Origin: Thermoanaerobaculum sp.
GTDB lineage: Bacteria; Acidobacteriota; Thermoanaerobaculia; Multivoradales; UBA5704
DNA length: 64,000 nucleotides
Reading direction: 5' to 3'
NCBI GenBank assembly: GCA_021154885.1
Contig: JAJKHS010000013.1
Location: 91,767 to 155,766 of the forward strand
Below are positions 53,238 through 62,503 of this stretch, one piece after another. The number at the start of each line of letters is the position of its first letter. Position 1 is the first letter of the stretch. The position numbers were made by a program, and so were the translations under genes. Under the pieces are notes generated by a model. The model had not been told where the DNA came from, made no database searches, and was given only the letters and a program-made list of their open reading frames with translations.

Positions 53238-56200
53238 GTGGCCTCCCACGTAGAGGAACTCACCCGGAACTTCTACGCCTGGGAGCTGCGCGGCCGGGGG
53301 TGGCAGACCGCCCCCTATCCCGTCCTCCTTGAGCCGCCCTTCCGCCCCTTCCCCGGGCACGCGCTCGCGAAGAGACAGGTGGTCGATGACGGGAGGCGGG
53401 AGACCACGTTAAGCAGCTTGGCCGGCCTCTTCTTCGGAAAACGGGCGGCGCCTTCTCCCCTCGACGTGGGGGAGTCGCCTTCCGAGACGGAGCCCTACCC
53501 TGTCACGGGCGATCATCCGATCCGCGAGATCGAAGTCGTGCTTCCCCAGAAGGCCGGGGGCTCGCCGGCCGTCTCCGAGCGGCTCCTCCTCGCCCTCGCC
53601 TCGGCTCGTTACCCGCTCTCCTTCGAGGTCATAGGGACCCCGGGCGAGATCTTCGTCCAGCTCGCCGTACGCGTCCCCGACCGCGAGCGGCTCGTAGGCC
53701 AGCTCCGGGCGTTCTTCCCCGAGGCCCGCCTCTCCGAGGAACCCGGGCGCCTGGGATGCGTGTGGCACACCGCAGGTGGTGAAATCGCCTTAGCAGAGTT
53801 CGGCCTCGCCCGCGAATTCATGCTTCCCCTTGCGGTCGCGAAGGACTTCCGGCTGGACCCGCTCCTTTCCCTTTACGGCGCGCTCTCCGAGGTCATGGAG
53901 GGAGAGGTGGGGCTCTTCCAGGTGCTCTTTACGCCCGCAAGAGAGCCTTGGGCGGAAGAGGTCCTCCGGGCGGTCCACACCGAAGACGGCGAGCCCTTTT
54001 TCCTCGACGCCCCGGAACTCACCTCCCTTGCCGTGGAGAAGGTCTCACGCCCGCTCTTTGCGGCGGCGGTTCGGGTCGCCGCGAAGTCGTGGGATCTCTC
54101 CCGGGCCTGGAGGCTCCTTGAAGGAATGGAAGGCGGGCTCCTCCCCTTGGCGCACGCAAACGAGCTCCTGCCGCTCTCGCGCGACGAGGACGAGTTCGAT
54201 CTCGAAGACGATCTCTTGAGGCGCGTCTCGCACCGGACGGGAATGCTCTTGGGAAGCCACGAGCTCGCCTCCCTGGTCCACTTGCCCGAAGAGTCGGTGA
54301 GACTCCCCGCGCTCCGACGCGATGTGGGGCGCACCAAAGCCGCCCCGCCCCTTACCCAACGCGAGGGAATCCTCCTCGGCCTAAACCTCCATGACGGGGT
54401 GCGGCGCGAGGTCCGCCTTCCTCTCGATCTCCGCACCCGGCACGCGCACCTCGTGGGAGCCTCGGGTACGGGGAAGTCCACGCTCCTCGTCCAGCTCATC
54501 CTGGAAGATCTCCGTGGCGGTGGGGGCCTCGCGGTCCTCGACCCCCACGGCGACCTCATAGACGAGATCCTCGCCCGCTACCCCGAGGAGCGGAAGGACG
54601 ACCTCATCCTCTTCGACCCTTCAGAGGACACCTTCCGGGTCGGCTGGAACATGCTTGCCTGCCGGACGGAGGTAGAGAAGATCATCTTGTCCTCCGATCT
54701 CGTGGGCGTCTTCCGGCGCCTCTCGACCTCCTGGGGCGACCAGATGACCTCGGTCCTGGGTAACGCGATCCAAGCCTTCCTGGAGTCTACGACTGGCGGG
54801 ACGCTCCTCGATCTCCGCCGATTCCTCGTGGATCGCGACTTCCGCGCCGAGTTCTTGAAGACGGTGGAGGACCCCGAGGTCCGCTACTACTTCGAGCGCC
54901 AGTTTCCGCTCTTGAAAGGCATCCCCCAAGGACCGATCCTCACGAGGCTCGATACCTTCCTCCGCTCGAAGCTCGTCCGCGCGGTCGTGACCGAGCGGAG
55001 AAACCGCCTTGACTTCCGGGAACTCGTGGACGAGGGCAAGGTCTTCCTCGCGAAGCTCGCCCAGGGCGCGATCGGTGAGGAGAACGCCGCGCTCCTGGGG
55101 AGCCTTCTCGTCTCCGCGTTCCATCAAGCCGCCCTCTCCCGCCAGGATCTCGCCCCAGGAGCCCGCCGGCAGTTTTCCCTCTACGTGGACGAGTGCCACC
55201 ACTTCGCCACTCCCTCCATGGCCGCGCTCCTCTCCGGCGCGCGGAAGTACCGCCTGTCGCTTACGGCCGCGCATCAGGAACTCGGCCAGCTCCGAGGAAG
55301 GGACCCCGAGGTACTCTCGGCGCTTCTCGCAAACGCTGGGACCCGGATCGTCTTCCGGGTGAGCGAAGCGGACGCCCGGGAACTGGAGCGGGGGTTCTCG
55401 TACTTCACGGCTGCGGATCTCGTAAACCTCGGTGTAGGCGAGGCCGTGTGCCGTGTGGGCCGGTCTGAAGCGGACTTCAACCTCCGGACCCGGGACCTCG
55501 CCGCGATCACGCCCCAGGACGCGAATTTCCAGCGAGAGCGTCTCCTTGCCCTCATGCGCGAGCGGTTCCCGGTCACGGCGCCGGTACGCGTGGAAGAAGA
55601 GGCCGAAGAGACGACACCTCTACCTCCGGCTCCGAGGGCCAAGCCCGCGCGCGAGGCATCTCCCTCGCCGCCAGCCGTCCAGGAAGAGACGGCCGCAACG
55701 CCGCAACGCGGAGCGGCTCGGGAGCGGGAGGTCGATAAGCTCACGCTCGACTACCTTGCGCTCGTCGCGGCCTCCCCCTTCCTCACCGTCCAGGAGCGGA
55801 ACCGCGAGTTAGGACTGAGCGCCTGGCGGGGCCAGCGGGTGAAAAGCGCGATCGTCGGCCAGGGCTTCGCGCGGGAGGTGGCGATAAACCCCGGCGGCCG
55901 GGGCGAGCGCTTCAAGCTCCTCGACTTGACCGCCCAAGGCCGCGCGCTCCTCGCCCGCTACGGCGTCCCCGTAGCCACAGGCCACGGGCGGGGCGGGATC
56001 GCGCATCAGTGGTGGGTAGAGAGGATCGCCTCCTGGCTTCGCGGCCAGGGAGTGGACTCCGCAATCGAGGACGCCTCGTCCGGCGCGCGGGTCGATCTCA
56101 CCTTCATGCTCGGCGCCGAGCGCGTGGCGGTCGAAATCGAGATGGGCGAGGGCCATGTCGCGGAAAACGTCCGGAAGGACCTCGATGCCGGCTACGGGCG

Positions 56201-56630
56201 GGTTGTCTGCCTCGTGGACCAGACGGTGAACCTCGACCGGATGAGGACGAAGCTCGGCACGTTACCGCCCGGCGTCGTCCTCGGGGAGCTTCCCTCCTTC
56301 GAGGAGGTGTTCACCCTCCTCCTCTCCGCTTCTTCCCTACGACGGCCGAACCAAAAGGAAGAACCAAGACGCCTCAGGCGTGGGGCGCCACGCGGCGAGA
56401 GGCCCGAGCCGCCCAAGGTGGGCCATCCCTCCCTGGCCGATCCAGGAGCGCTCCCCACGCCCGAAGCCGCGGAGTACCTGGGCCTCAGCCCCGCCACCCT
56501 GGAGACCTTGCGCTCGCGGGGCGGCGGGGCGGCCTTCGTGAAGCTCGGCCGACGCGTCGTCTACCGCCGCGAGGATCTTGAGGCGTGGCTCGTGAGGCAA
56601 CGGCGCTCCTCGACGAGCGATGTCCGGTGA
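53238..56630 (+). CDS. Transfer ATPase fused to nuclease-like and excisionase-like domains
   Basis: A 1130-residue multidomain protein, GTG start. Residues ~1-380 resemble the N-terminal parts of HerA/VirB4-type proteins. The ATPase core has Walker A GASGTGKSTLL (~407), VLDPHGDLIDEIL and Walker B LYVDECHHF (~648). After a Pro/Ala linker comes a winged helix (~830-920), then a PD-(D/E)XK-like core (VDLTFMLGAERVAVEIEMGE, ~950-985) similar in style to the replication-relaxation protein. Residues ~1072-1125 are an excisionase/AlpA-type HTH (TPEAAEYLGLSPATLETLRS, RVVYRREDLEAWLV). It is the last gene before the right att site, the usual place for xis. Confidence 0.85.
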   Translation: MASHVEELTRNFYAWELRGRGWQTAPYPVLLEPPFRPFPGHALAKRQVVDDGRRETTLSSLAGLFFGKRAAPSPLDVGESPSETEPYPVTGDHPIREIEVVLPQKAGGSPAVSERLLLALASARYPLSFEVIGTPGEIFVQLAVRVPDRERLVGQLRAFFPEARLSEEPGRLGCVWHTAGGEIALAEFGLAREFMLPLAVAKDFRLDPLLSLYGALSEVMEGEVGLFQVLFTPAREPWAEEVLRAVHTEDGEPFFLDAPELTSLAVEKVSRPLFAAAVRVAAKSWDLSRAWRLLEGMEGGLLPLAHANELLPLSRDEDEFDLEDDLLRRVSHRTGMLLGSHELASLVHLPEESVRLPALRRDVGRTKAAPPLTQREGILLGLNLHDGVRREVRLPLDLRTRHAHLVGASGTGKSTLLVQLILEDLRGGGGLAVLDPHGDLIDEILARYPEERKDDLILFDPSEDTFRVGWNMLACRTEVEKIILSSDLVGVFRRLSTSWGDQMTSVLGNAIQAFLESTTGGTLLDLRRFLVDRDFRAEFLKTVEDPEVRYYFERQFPLLKGIPQGPILTRLDTFLRSKLVRAVVTERRNRLDFRELVDEGKVFLAKLAQGAIGEENAALLGSLLVSAFHQAALSRQDLAPGARRQFSLYVDECHHFATPSMAALLSGARKYRLSLTAAHQELGQLRGRDPEVLSALLANAGTRIVFRVSEADARELERGFSYFTAADLVNLGVGEAVCRVGRSEADFNLRTRDLAAITPQDANFQRERLLALMRERFPVTAPVRVEEEAEETTPLPPAPRAKPAREASPSPPAVQEETAATPQRGAAREREVDKLTLDYLALVAASPFLTVQERNRELGLSAWRGQRVKSAIVGQGFAREVAINPGGRGERFKLLDLTAQGRALLARYGVPVATGHGRGGIAHQWWVERIASWLRGQGVDSAIEDASSGARVDLTFMLGAERVAVEIEMGEGHVAENVRKDLDAGYGRVVCLVDQTVNLDRMRTKLGTLPPGVVLGELPSFEEVFTLLLSASSLRRPNQKEEPRRLRRGAPRGERPEPPKVGHPSLADPGALPTPEAAEYLGLSPATLETLRSRGGGAAFVKLGRRVVYRREDLEAWLVRQRRSSTSDVR

Positions 56631-56648
56631 GGCCGTGTCTCCAAGATT

Positions 56649-56673
56649 CTGATTGCTATCTGATTGCTGGCGG
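56649..56673. repeat. Inner 25-bp end repeat, right copy
   Basis: Same 25-bp sequence as 26401-26425 apart from one base, again with TGATTGCT twice. It lies 43 bp inside the right att core. Confidence 0.8.
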
Positions 56674-56715
56674 CCTCGGAGGCTGGGAGTCGAATGCCGC
56701 TAAGTCTTTGAATTT

Positions 56716-56793
<78 letters not shown>

Positions 56794-56850
56794 ACAGGGA
56801 CGCGGATTGTACAGAGTCGGTGCGGGGGGTGTCAAACGAGCCTGCGGCTC

Positions 56851-56928
56851 AGGGACAGCAGGGACTTCAGGGACATCAAGGACGAGGAATCGTGTCCCTG
56901 CTGTCCCTGGAGTCCCTGCTGTCCCTGG
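56851..56928. repeat. Inverted arrays of the 9-bp AGGGAC repeat
   Basis: Three to four AGGGACNNN units (56851-56886) face the reverse-complement array GTCCC (56892-56928) and can form a long hairpin. The right array encodes the RDSRDSRDS tail of HflX. Same unit as at 10571-10615. Confidence 0.85.
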
Positions 56929-58021
56929 TTCTCATCTTCCCGAGACGCCGGCCGAGCTCGGCCTTGAGCGCGGGGATGCCCTCACCCGTCGCGGCCGACA
57001 CCCAGAGCGCCTGGCCGTTCCGCGGCTCGTCCGCCGGCAGCAGGTCGGTCTTGTTGTAGACGTTCACCACCCGCCCGCGGTCCACCCCCAGCTCGTCCAT
57101 CACCTGCTCGGCCACGGCCGCCTGCTCTTCCCAGCGCGGGTGGCTGCGGTCGATGACGTGGAGCACGAGGTCCGCCGCCGTGACCTCCCCCAGGGTGCTG
57201 CGGAACGACGAGACGAGGTGGTGCGGCAGCTTGCGGATGAAGCCCACCGTGTCGGCGAAGACCGCCGTCCTGGCGCCGTCCACGGAGCCCCGCCGGAGCT
57301 TGGCGTCCAGGGTGGCGAAGAGGCGGTCCTCGGCCAGCGTGCCGGCGGCGGTGAGGCGGTTGAACAGGGTCGACTTGCCGGCGTTGGTGTAGCCGGTCAG
57401 CGCCACCGTGGGCGCGCCCGCGCGGCCGTGGCGCTGCACGTTGCGGGTGCGCTCGATCTTCTCGAGGTCCTCTTCCAGGCGCCGGATGCGGGAGCGCAGC
57501 ACCCGGCGGTCCTGCTCGAGCTGGCTCTCACCCTCGCCGCCGCGCAGGCCCACGCCGCCGCCCTGGCGCGAGAGGTGGCTCCATTGCCGGGTCAGCCGGG
57601 GGAGCGAGTACTTGAGGCGCGCCAGCTCCACCTGGGTGCGGGCCTCGCGGCTGCGCGCCCGCTGGTCGAAGATGTCGAGGATCAGGGAGCTGCGGTCCAT
57701 CACCGAGAGCTTGGTCAGCTCCTCGAGGTTCTTCACCTGGCTGCCCGAGAGGTCGTCGTCGAAGATCAGCAGGTCGGCGCCCAGCTCGCGGGCGCTGGCG
57801 CTGATCTCCTCCGCCTTGCCGTGGCCGACGAAGGTCGCGGGGTCCGGCGCCTTGCGCGCCTGCATGGCGCGGCCGGCGACCCGCGCCCCGGCGGTGTCGG
57901 CGAGCTGCGCCAACTCGTCGAGGTGCTCCTCGACGACGTAGACGGGCTGGCCCGGCAGGACGAGACCCACCAGGATGGCCCGCCGGGGATCGGCGGCACG
58001 GCGTTCTTCGAGGGTATGCAA
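56876..58021 (-). CDS. hflX: GTPase HflX
   Basis: A 381-residue ribosome-associated GTPase. Glycine-rich GTP-binding loop GYTNAGKSTLFN, G2/G3 DTVGFIRKLP, NKTDLL, and the HflX-specific N-terminal domain with ATFVGHGKAEE, plus the Gly-rich linker GGGVGLRGGEGE. It splits stalled ribosomes after stress. The start is TTG at 58021. The C-terminus carries an extra Arg-Asp-Ser repeat encoded by the 9-bp repeat array, not usual for the family. Confidence 0.95.
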   Translation of the reverse strand: MHTLEERRAADPRRAILVGLVLPGQPVYVVEEHLDELAQLADTAGARVAGRAMQARKAPDPATFVGHGKAEEISASARELGADLLIFDDDLSGSQVKNLEELTKLSVMDRSSLILDIFDQRARSREARTQVELARLKYSLPRLTRQWSHLSRQGGGVGLRGGEGESQLEQDRRVLRSRIRRLEEDLEKIERTRNVQRHGRAGAPTVALTGYTNAGKSTLFNRLTAAGTLAEDRLFATLDAKLRRGSVDGARTAVFADTVGFIRKLPHHLVSSFRSTLGEVTAADLVLHVIDRSHPRWEEQAAVAEQVMDELGVDRGRVVNVYNKTDLLPADEPRNGQALWVSAATGEGIPALKAELGRRLGKMRTRDSRDSRDSRDTIPRP

Positions 58022-58108
58022 GGTTCTTTCGGTCCGTGGGGTATTCTAGAGGAGGCGAGAGCTTGAGGACCAGATCCGGTCCTGTCTCTCCAACATGGGA
58101 GCGACGGT

Positions 58109-58708
58109 ATGCATTCCCCCTCCGATTCCAGCGCGCCGGCCCAGGCCCCCCCGGCGCCAGTCTCCGGCTCTCACCTCGGCATGCCCGCCAAGCTGGGGCT
58201 CGCGGCCCTGGCCGTCTGTGCCCTGGCAGCGCTCTTCTGGCCCCGCGGCGACGCCACCTTCAAGGAGCCCGGCGGCTCCCTCTACGACGCCAACGGCCGG
58301 TCCGCCACCATCGGTCCGCACCTCGCCCCGGTCACCCTGGTCCATTTCTGGGCCACCTGGTGCCCGCCCTGCATCCAGGAGATCCCGGCCCTGCAACGCC
58401 TGACCCGGGACTTCGCCGGACACGAGGACTTCTCCGTCCTCATGGTCGCCGTCTCCGACTCCAACACCAAAGTCCGCGCCTTCCTGGGCCGCGGCGCCGA
58501 CATGGTGCTCTTCGATCCCTCCTGGGAGGTGGCCAATCGTTACGGCACCGACAAGCTCCCCGAGACCTACCTCGTCGTCAACGGGCAGGTGGTCCGGAAG
58601 TTCGTCGGCACGACGGACTGGGACGACGCCGCTCTGCGGCAGGAGATCCAGGCGAAGCTCAAGGGCGCACACCCCTCCACCGCCGCCCTCCGCCAGCCCG
58701 GCACGTGA
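58109..58708 (+). CDS. TlpA-like membrane-anchored thioredoxin
   Basis: A 199-residue protein with one N-terminal membrane helix (LGLAALAVCALAALFWP) and a thioredoxin-fold domain with active site WATWCPPC and cis-Pro region KLPETYLV. It probably reduces periplasmic disulfides (cytochrome c maturation or similar). Single gene, convergent with the beta-barrel gene. Confidence 0.9.
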   Translation: MHSPSDSSAPAQAPPAPVSGSHLGMPAKLGLAALAVCALAALFWPRGDATFKEPGGSLYDANGRSATIGPHLAPVTLVHFWATWCPPCIQEIPALQRLTRDFAGHEDFSVLMVAVSDSNTKVRAFLGRGADMVLFDPSWEVANRYGTDKLPETYLVVNGQVVRKFVGTTDWDDAALRQEIQAKLKGAHPSTAALRQPGT

Positions 58709-58717
58709 CCCGGGAGA

Positions 58718-58743
58718 GGGCCGCTCCACGGCGGGAGCGGCCC
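58718..58743. terminator. Bidirectional hairpin between convergent genes
   Basis: Perfect 10-bp stem GGGCCGCTCC/GGAGCGGCCC, between the stops at 58708 and 58755. Confidence 0.65.
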
Positions 58744-58754
58744 CGAGACTCCGT

Positions 58755-59306
58755 CTAGAAATGGACGGTGAAGCCGGCGTGGCCCATGGCGAAGAACTGG
58801 GCGTCTCTGAAGTGGATGTAGTGGCCCGAGATCTCGGCCAGAACGGCGAGGTGACGGGTGATCGGCAGCTCGCCGGTGGCTCCCACCGCCAGCCCGACAG
58901 AGGTCTCCTGGCGGTCGCGGCCGGACTGGTCGCCGTACAGCCGATAGCCGCCCAGGGCGAGATAGAGGCCCGAATCCCAGAAGGCCTGGCGGGCCCGGTA
59001 CTCGCCGCCGATCGTCAGGTAGTCGAGCTTGGCGTTGCTCAGGGAGCCGAAGAGGCTGTCCTTGTCCAACGCCAGCTTTCCGACGCGCAGGATGAGGTGG
59101 GTGTGAGGCTCGGTGACCATCCCCAGGTTGAGCTGGAAGCTCTGATTGGTGAGGCTGCCTCCGGGATTGGCGTCGAAGGAGCCGCCGATGCCGCCCAGGA
59201 GGCCCACGGAATAGGTGTAGAGCTCCTGCGCGCCGGCGGCGCCGGGGAGCAGAAGAAGGGCTCCAATCAGCAGGAGCCTCCACAGCAGGCGGTGGTGTTG
59301 CGTCAA
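58755..59306 (-). CDS. Outer-membrane beta-barrel protein
   Basis: A 183-residue protein. The start is a TTG at 59306 with AAAGGAGG five bases before it; this gives a signal peptide (LLLIGALLLLPGAAGA). The mature part alternates hydrophobic/polar residues in ~8 strands and ends in aromatic Phe (HAGFTVHF), the outer-membrane barrel signature. Longer upstream frames antisense the comF start. Function unknown; similar small barrels are structural or adhesion proteins. Confidence 0.8.
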   Translation of the reverse strand: MTQHHRLLWRLLLIGALLLLPGAAGAQELYTYSVGLLGGIGGSFDANPGGSLTNQSFQLNLGMVTEPHTHLILRVGKLALDKDSLFGSLSNAKLDYLTIGGEYRARQAFWDSGLYLALGGYRLYGDQSGRDRQETSVGLAVGATGELPITRHLAVLAEISGHYIHFRDAQFFAMGHAGFTVHF

Positions 59307-59400
59307 GATCCCCTCCTTTGCGGCGGATGCCGTCTCGATGGCCACGGTCCCGGAGCCCGGCTCTCCCCCTGGACCGCCCGGTTGCTGAGAGTATAGCTTC

Positions 59401-60243
59401 ATGCCTCGCTCTCCCCGGCGGGACGACCATCCTATGACCAACTCTGTATACGGATCAGCGCCTCCCGGCGTCACACCGCCCCCCTTCCGGCTGTTCGACC
59501 GGCTGGTCCACTCCCTGCTGCCCGCCCCCTGCCTGGGCTGCGGTCAGCCGCTCCCCGCCAGAGGCGCGACGCTCGGGCTCTGCGGAGTGTGCCGGGCGGC
59601 GCTCTCCCGGCAGCCCGCGCAGGCCTGCGCGGTGTGCGCGCTGCCGCTCCGCGAAACGTATGCCCTGCCGCCGGGCTACCGCTGCGGTGCCTGCCGCCGG
59701 GACCCGCCGGCCTTCGACCGGCTGCTGGCGCTCTGGAGCTACCGCCCGCCCCTCGACGCGGTGGTGCAGGCGCTCAAGTTCCGGCGCCTGGACTACCTCG
59801 GCCGGCATCTTGCGGCGGCCCTGGCCGGGGAGCTCGGTCCCGGGATCCAAGGGATCGACCGGGGGATTGACCAGGTCATACCCGTGCCGCTCCACTGGCG
59901 CCGGCACCTGGCCCGCGGCTACAACCAGGCGGAGCGGATCGCCCGCCCCCTGGCGGCTCTCCTCGAGCTCCCCTTCTCCACGGCGCTCTCCCGCGGCCGG
60001 GCCACCCCGCCCCAGAGCCTCCTCGGCCGTACGCAGCGGCTGGCCAATCTGCGGCGGGCCTTCCGGGTGCCGCGTCCCCAGGAGGTCCGCGGCCTGCACC
60101 TCCTGCTGGTCGACGACGTCGCCACCACCGGGGCGACCCTCGACGCGGCGGCCGAGACGCTCAAACGCGCGGGAGCGGCGGCCGTCACCGCCCTGGTTGC
60201 GGCTCGGACGCCGGCTGATCCCTTCATCGTTCCTAGGGCGTGA
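59401..60243 (+). CDS. comF: ComF-family phosphoribosyltransferase-like protein
   Basis: A 280-residue protein with N-terminal zinc finger (CLGCGQPLP ... CGVCRAAL, CAVCALPL, CGACRR) and a C-terminal PRT domain with VIPVPLHWRRHLARGYNQAE and the PRPP loop LLVDDVATTGATLD. ComF assists DNA uptake in competent bacteria. ATG 59434 is an alternative start. It overlaps the 3' end of the convergent frameshifted gene by 11 bp. Confidence 0.92.
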   Translation: MPRSPRRDDHPMTNSVYGSAPPGVTPPPFRLFDRLVHSLLPAPCLGCGQPLPARGATLGLCGVCRAALSRQPAQACAVCALPLRETYALPPGYRCGACRRDPPAFDRLLALWSYRPPLDAVVQALKFRRLDYLGRHLAAALAGELGPGIQGIDRGIDQVIPVPLHWRRHLARGYNQAERIARPLAALLELPFSTALSRGRATPPQSLLGRTQRLANLRRAFRVPRPQEVRGLHLLLVDDVATTGATLDAAAETLKRAGAAAVTALVAARTPADPFIVPRA

Positions 60244-61500
60244 AGCGCAGCCCGTAGATCCCGCCCTGCGCACCGTCCTGCCAGACCACCACGAAGCTCC
60301 CCTTCGCGCCGATGTGGGAGACGTCGGGATTGGCCGGCGCCACCCCGTTCGCGACGTCCGACACCACCTCGAGCTCGGGACCGGTGGCCACACCCTTGAC
60401 GGTATAGCGGCGGACGAAGATCCCGACCCGCGATCCCACGGCGGATTGCCAGACCACCACGAAGTTGCCGGAGGATCGTGGGAGATCGCGGGGTTCCTCT
60501 GTTCTCCCGTCGTGGTGGAATTGATCACGAGCTTCGCTCCGGCCGGGCGGCCCTGATTGCTGAAACGCTGGCCAAGGATGTCCGTGTGATCCACCGCCGG
60601 CGCATCGTCGCTGTGCCAGACCACCACGAAGGTGCTGGCATTGCCGCAGGAGACGGCCGGCCGGAGGGAGCTCGCCGCCGGCGCGGCCACCACCGTCTCG
60701 GCAGAGCCCAGAGGCGCCCCCTTGGCGGACAGCCGGCGCAGGGAGACCCCCTTCACGTTGGGCTCGAAGGGGCGGAAGGCGTCCACGGTCGTCCAGACGA
60801 TCACCGGCCGGCCGGCGGTGTCCACGCAGGCGTCCGGCCGGTCGCCGTTGACCAGGCCGGTGCTGACTTTGACCTGCGTCCCCGCCGGTGCGCCCGCGGC
60901 ACTGAAGCGTCGAGCCAGCACCTGGGGCGTGGTGCCCGGGAAGTTGACGCCGGACGGCAGGACGCCCGAGGGCAGCAGGCTCATCCACACCACGATGAAC
61001 CCGCCGTCGCTCATCGGCGCGACCACCGGGTTGAAGTCGAATGGCACCATGGGCGCGGCGGGATCGTCGACGTTCACCTGAAACGCCGCCCCGAGCGGGG
61101 TGCCGTTCGCCTTGAACCTCTGGGCCATGATGTCGCTGTTGTCGTCGGCGACCGACGACCAGACGACGATGAAATTGCCTTTCTTGTTGTGGGTCACCGC
61201 CGCGTCGTACTTGTTCGGCTCCACCTCCTGGGCGAGCGAGAAGTCGTCCCCCTGCGGGGCGCCGGTGGTGGTGAAGAACCGCCCGTTGACACTCTGCGTG
61301 TCGCTGGAGCTCGGCCCCTCCCAGACGGCCAGGAAACCGCCGGTCGTCAGGCCGGCCACCGCGGGCACCGACTGGCGGCAGCTCGGGCAGGAGCTGACGC
61401 GGAAAGGCGCACCCTGCGGCGTCGGTCCGGCCCAGGCCGCGGAAGCGATCAGACAGAGCGCTGCGAAAGATCCCCTTGTGAAGCCTGCTGCTTTCGCCAT
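60233..61500 (-). pseudogene. Secreted repeat protein, frameshifted near its end
   Basis: Signal peptide (LCLIASAAWA), then repeated ~50-residue beta units with FVVVW/FIVVWS and QRF(K/S) motifs, the pattern of secreted hemagglutinin-/calcium-binding-like repeat proteins. Near 60478 the frame breaks: ISHDP continues one frame over as SGNFVVVWQSAVGSR to a stop at 60233. One missing base explains it. Could be a sequencing error; otherwise the last ~80 residues are lost. Confidence 0.75.
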
Positions 61501-61648
61501 CGAAGCTTCCTTTCGTCAAATACGTCTTACTCTTGTACGGACCATCTCGCTGGACCGTTGGGGGAGAGCCGGGGTTTCCTTGGGCGAGCTTGACGTGTCC
61601 AAGAGGAGAGGGCGGGCTCGCAGGAGCCGCCTCATGGAGGACCCGAGA

Positions 61649-62503
61649 ATGAACGGCTCCCGACCCTGGCTGCAGGACCCCCGCCTCTACCAGATCCTCG
61701 TCCTCGCCTGTCTGCTGGCCTACGGCGTCGTCCGGCTGGACTTCGAGATCGGCGCCGGGCGCGCCCTGCTGCTGCTGGGGACGGCCCTCCTCACTCAGCT
61801 CGCCTGCACCCGGCTGTGGCGCCTCCCGGCCTTCGACCCGAAGAGCGCCCTGATCTCCGGCCTCTCCCTCTGCCTGCTGCTGCGCACGGGCTCGGCCGCC
61901 CTGGCGGTCCTCGCCGCCGCGGTCGCCATCGCCAGCAAGTTCGCGCTCCGCGTCCGCGGCAAGCACGTCTTCAATCCCACCAACTTGGGGCTCGTGGCCC
62001 TGATGCTCGCCACCGGCCGGGTGTGGGTCTCTCCGGGCCAGTGGGGGAGCGCGGCGTTCCTGGGCTTCCTCGTCGCCTGCCTGGGCGGGCTGGTGGTCAA
62101 CCGCGCCGCCCGCAGCGACGTCACCTATGCCTTTCTCGCCTTCTATCTCGCGATCCTGTTCGGGCGCGCGCTGTGGCTCGGCCAACCCATGGCCATCCCC
62201 CTCCACCAGCTCGCGAGCGGTGCCTTCCTGATCTTCACCTTCTTCATGATCTCGGACCCGAAGACCACTCCCGACACCCGGGCCGGCCGCATCCTCTTCG
62301 CCCTGCTGGTGGCCCTGGGCGCCGGGAGCATCCACTTCGTGCTCTACCGGCCCAACGGCCTGATCCTGTCCCTGGCCTTCCTCTCCCCCCTGGTGCCGCT
62401 CCTCGACCGGTTGCTGCCCGGCGCGCGGTACGTCTGGCGAGGGGCTCCGCTCCTGACTGCAGCTCCCGTCCAACCTCTCCTCGAAGAAAGGAGATTCGCA
62501 TGA
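61649..62503 (+). CDS. RnfD/NqrB-like membrane protein
   Basis: A 284-residue protein with about nine membrane helices and RnfD/NqrB family marks: GKHVFNPTNLGLVAL and FFMISDPKTTPDTRAG. The usual flavin-binding SGAT motif reads SGAF here, so covalent FMN is unlikely. ATG 61649 is preceded by GGAGG; ATG 61634 is also possible. The stop overlaps the DUF2330 start (ATGA), indicating that the pair works together; no other Rnf subunits are present. Confidence 0.85.
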   Translation: MNGSRPWLQDPRLYQILVLACLLAYGVVRLDFEIGAGRALLLLGTALLTQLACTRLWRLPAFDPKSALISGLSLCLLLRTGSAALAVLAAAVAIASKFALRVRGKHVFNPTNLGLVALMLATGRVWVSPGQWGSAAFLGFLVACLGGLVVNRAARSDVTYAFLAFYLAILFGRALWLGQPMAIPLHQLASGAFLIFTFFMISDPKTTPDTRAGRILFALLVALGAGSIHFVLYRPNGLILSLAFLSPLVPLLDRLLPGARYVWRGAPLLTAAPVQPLLEERRFA

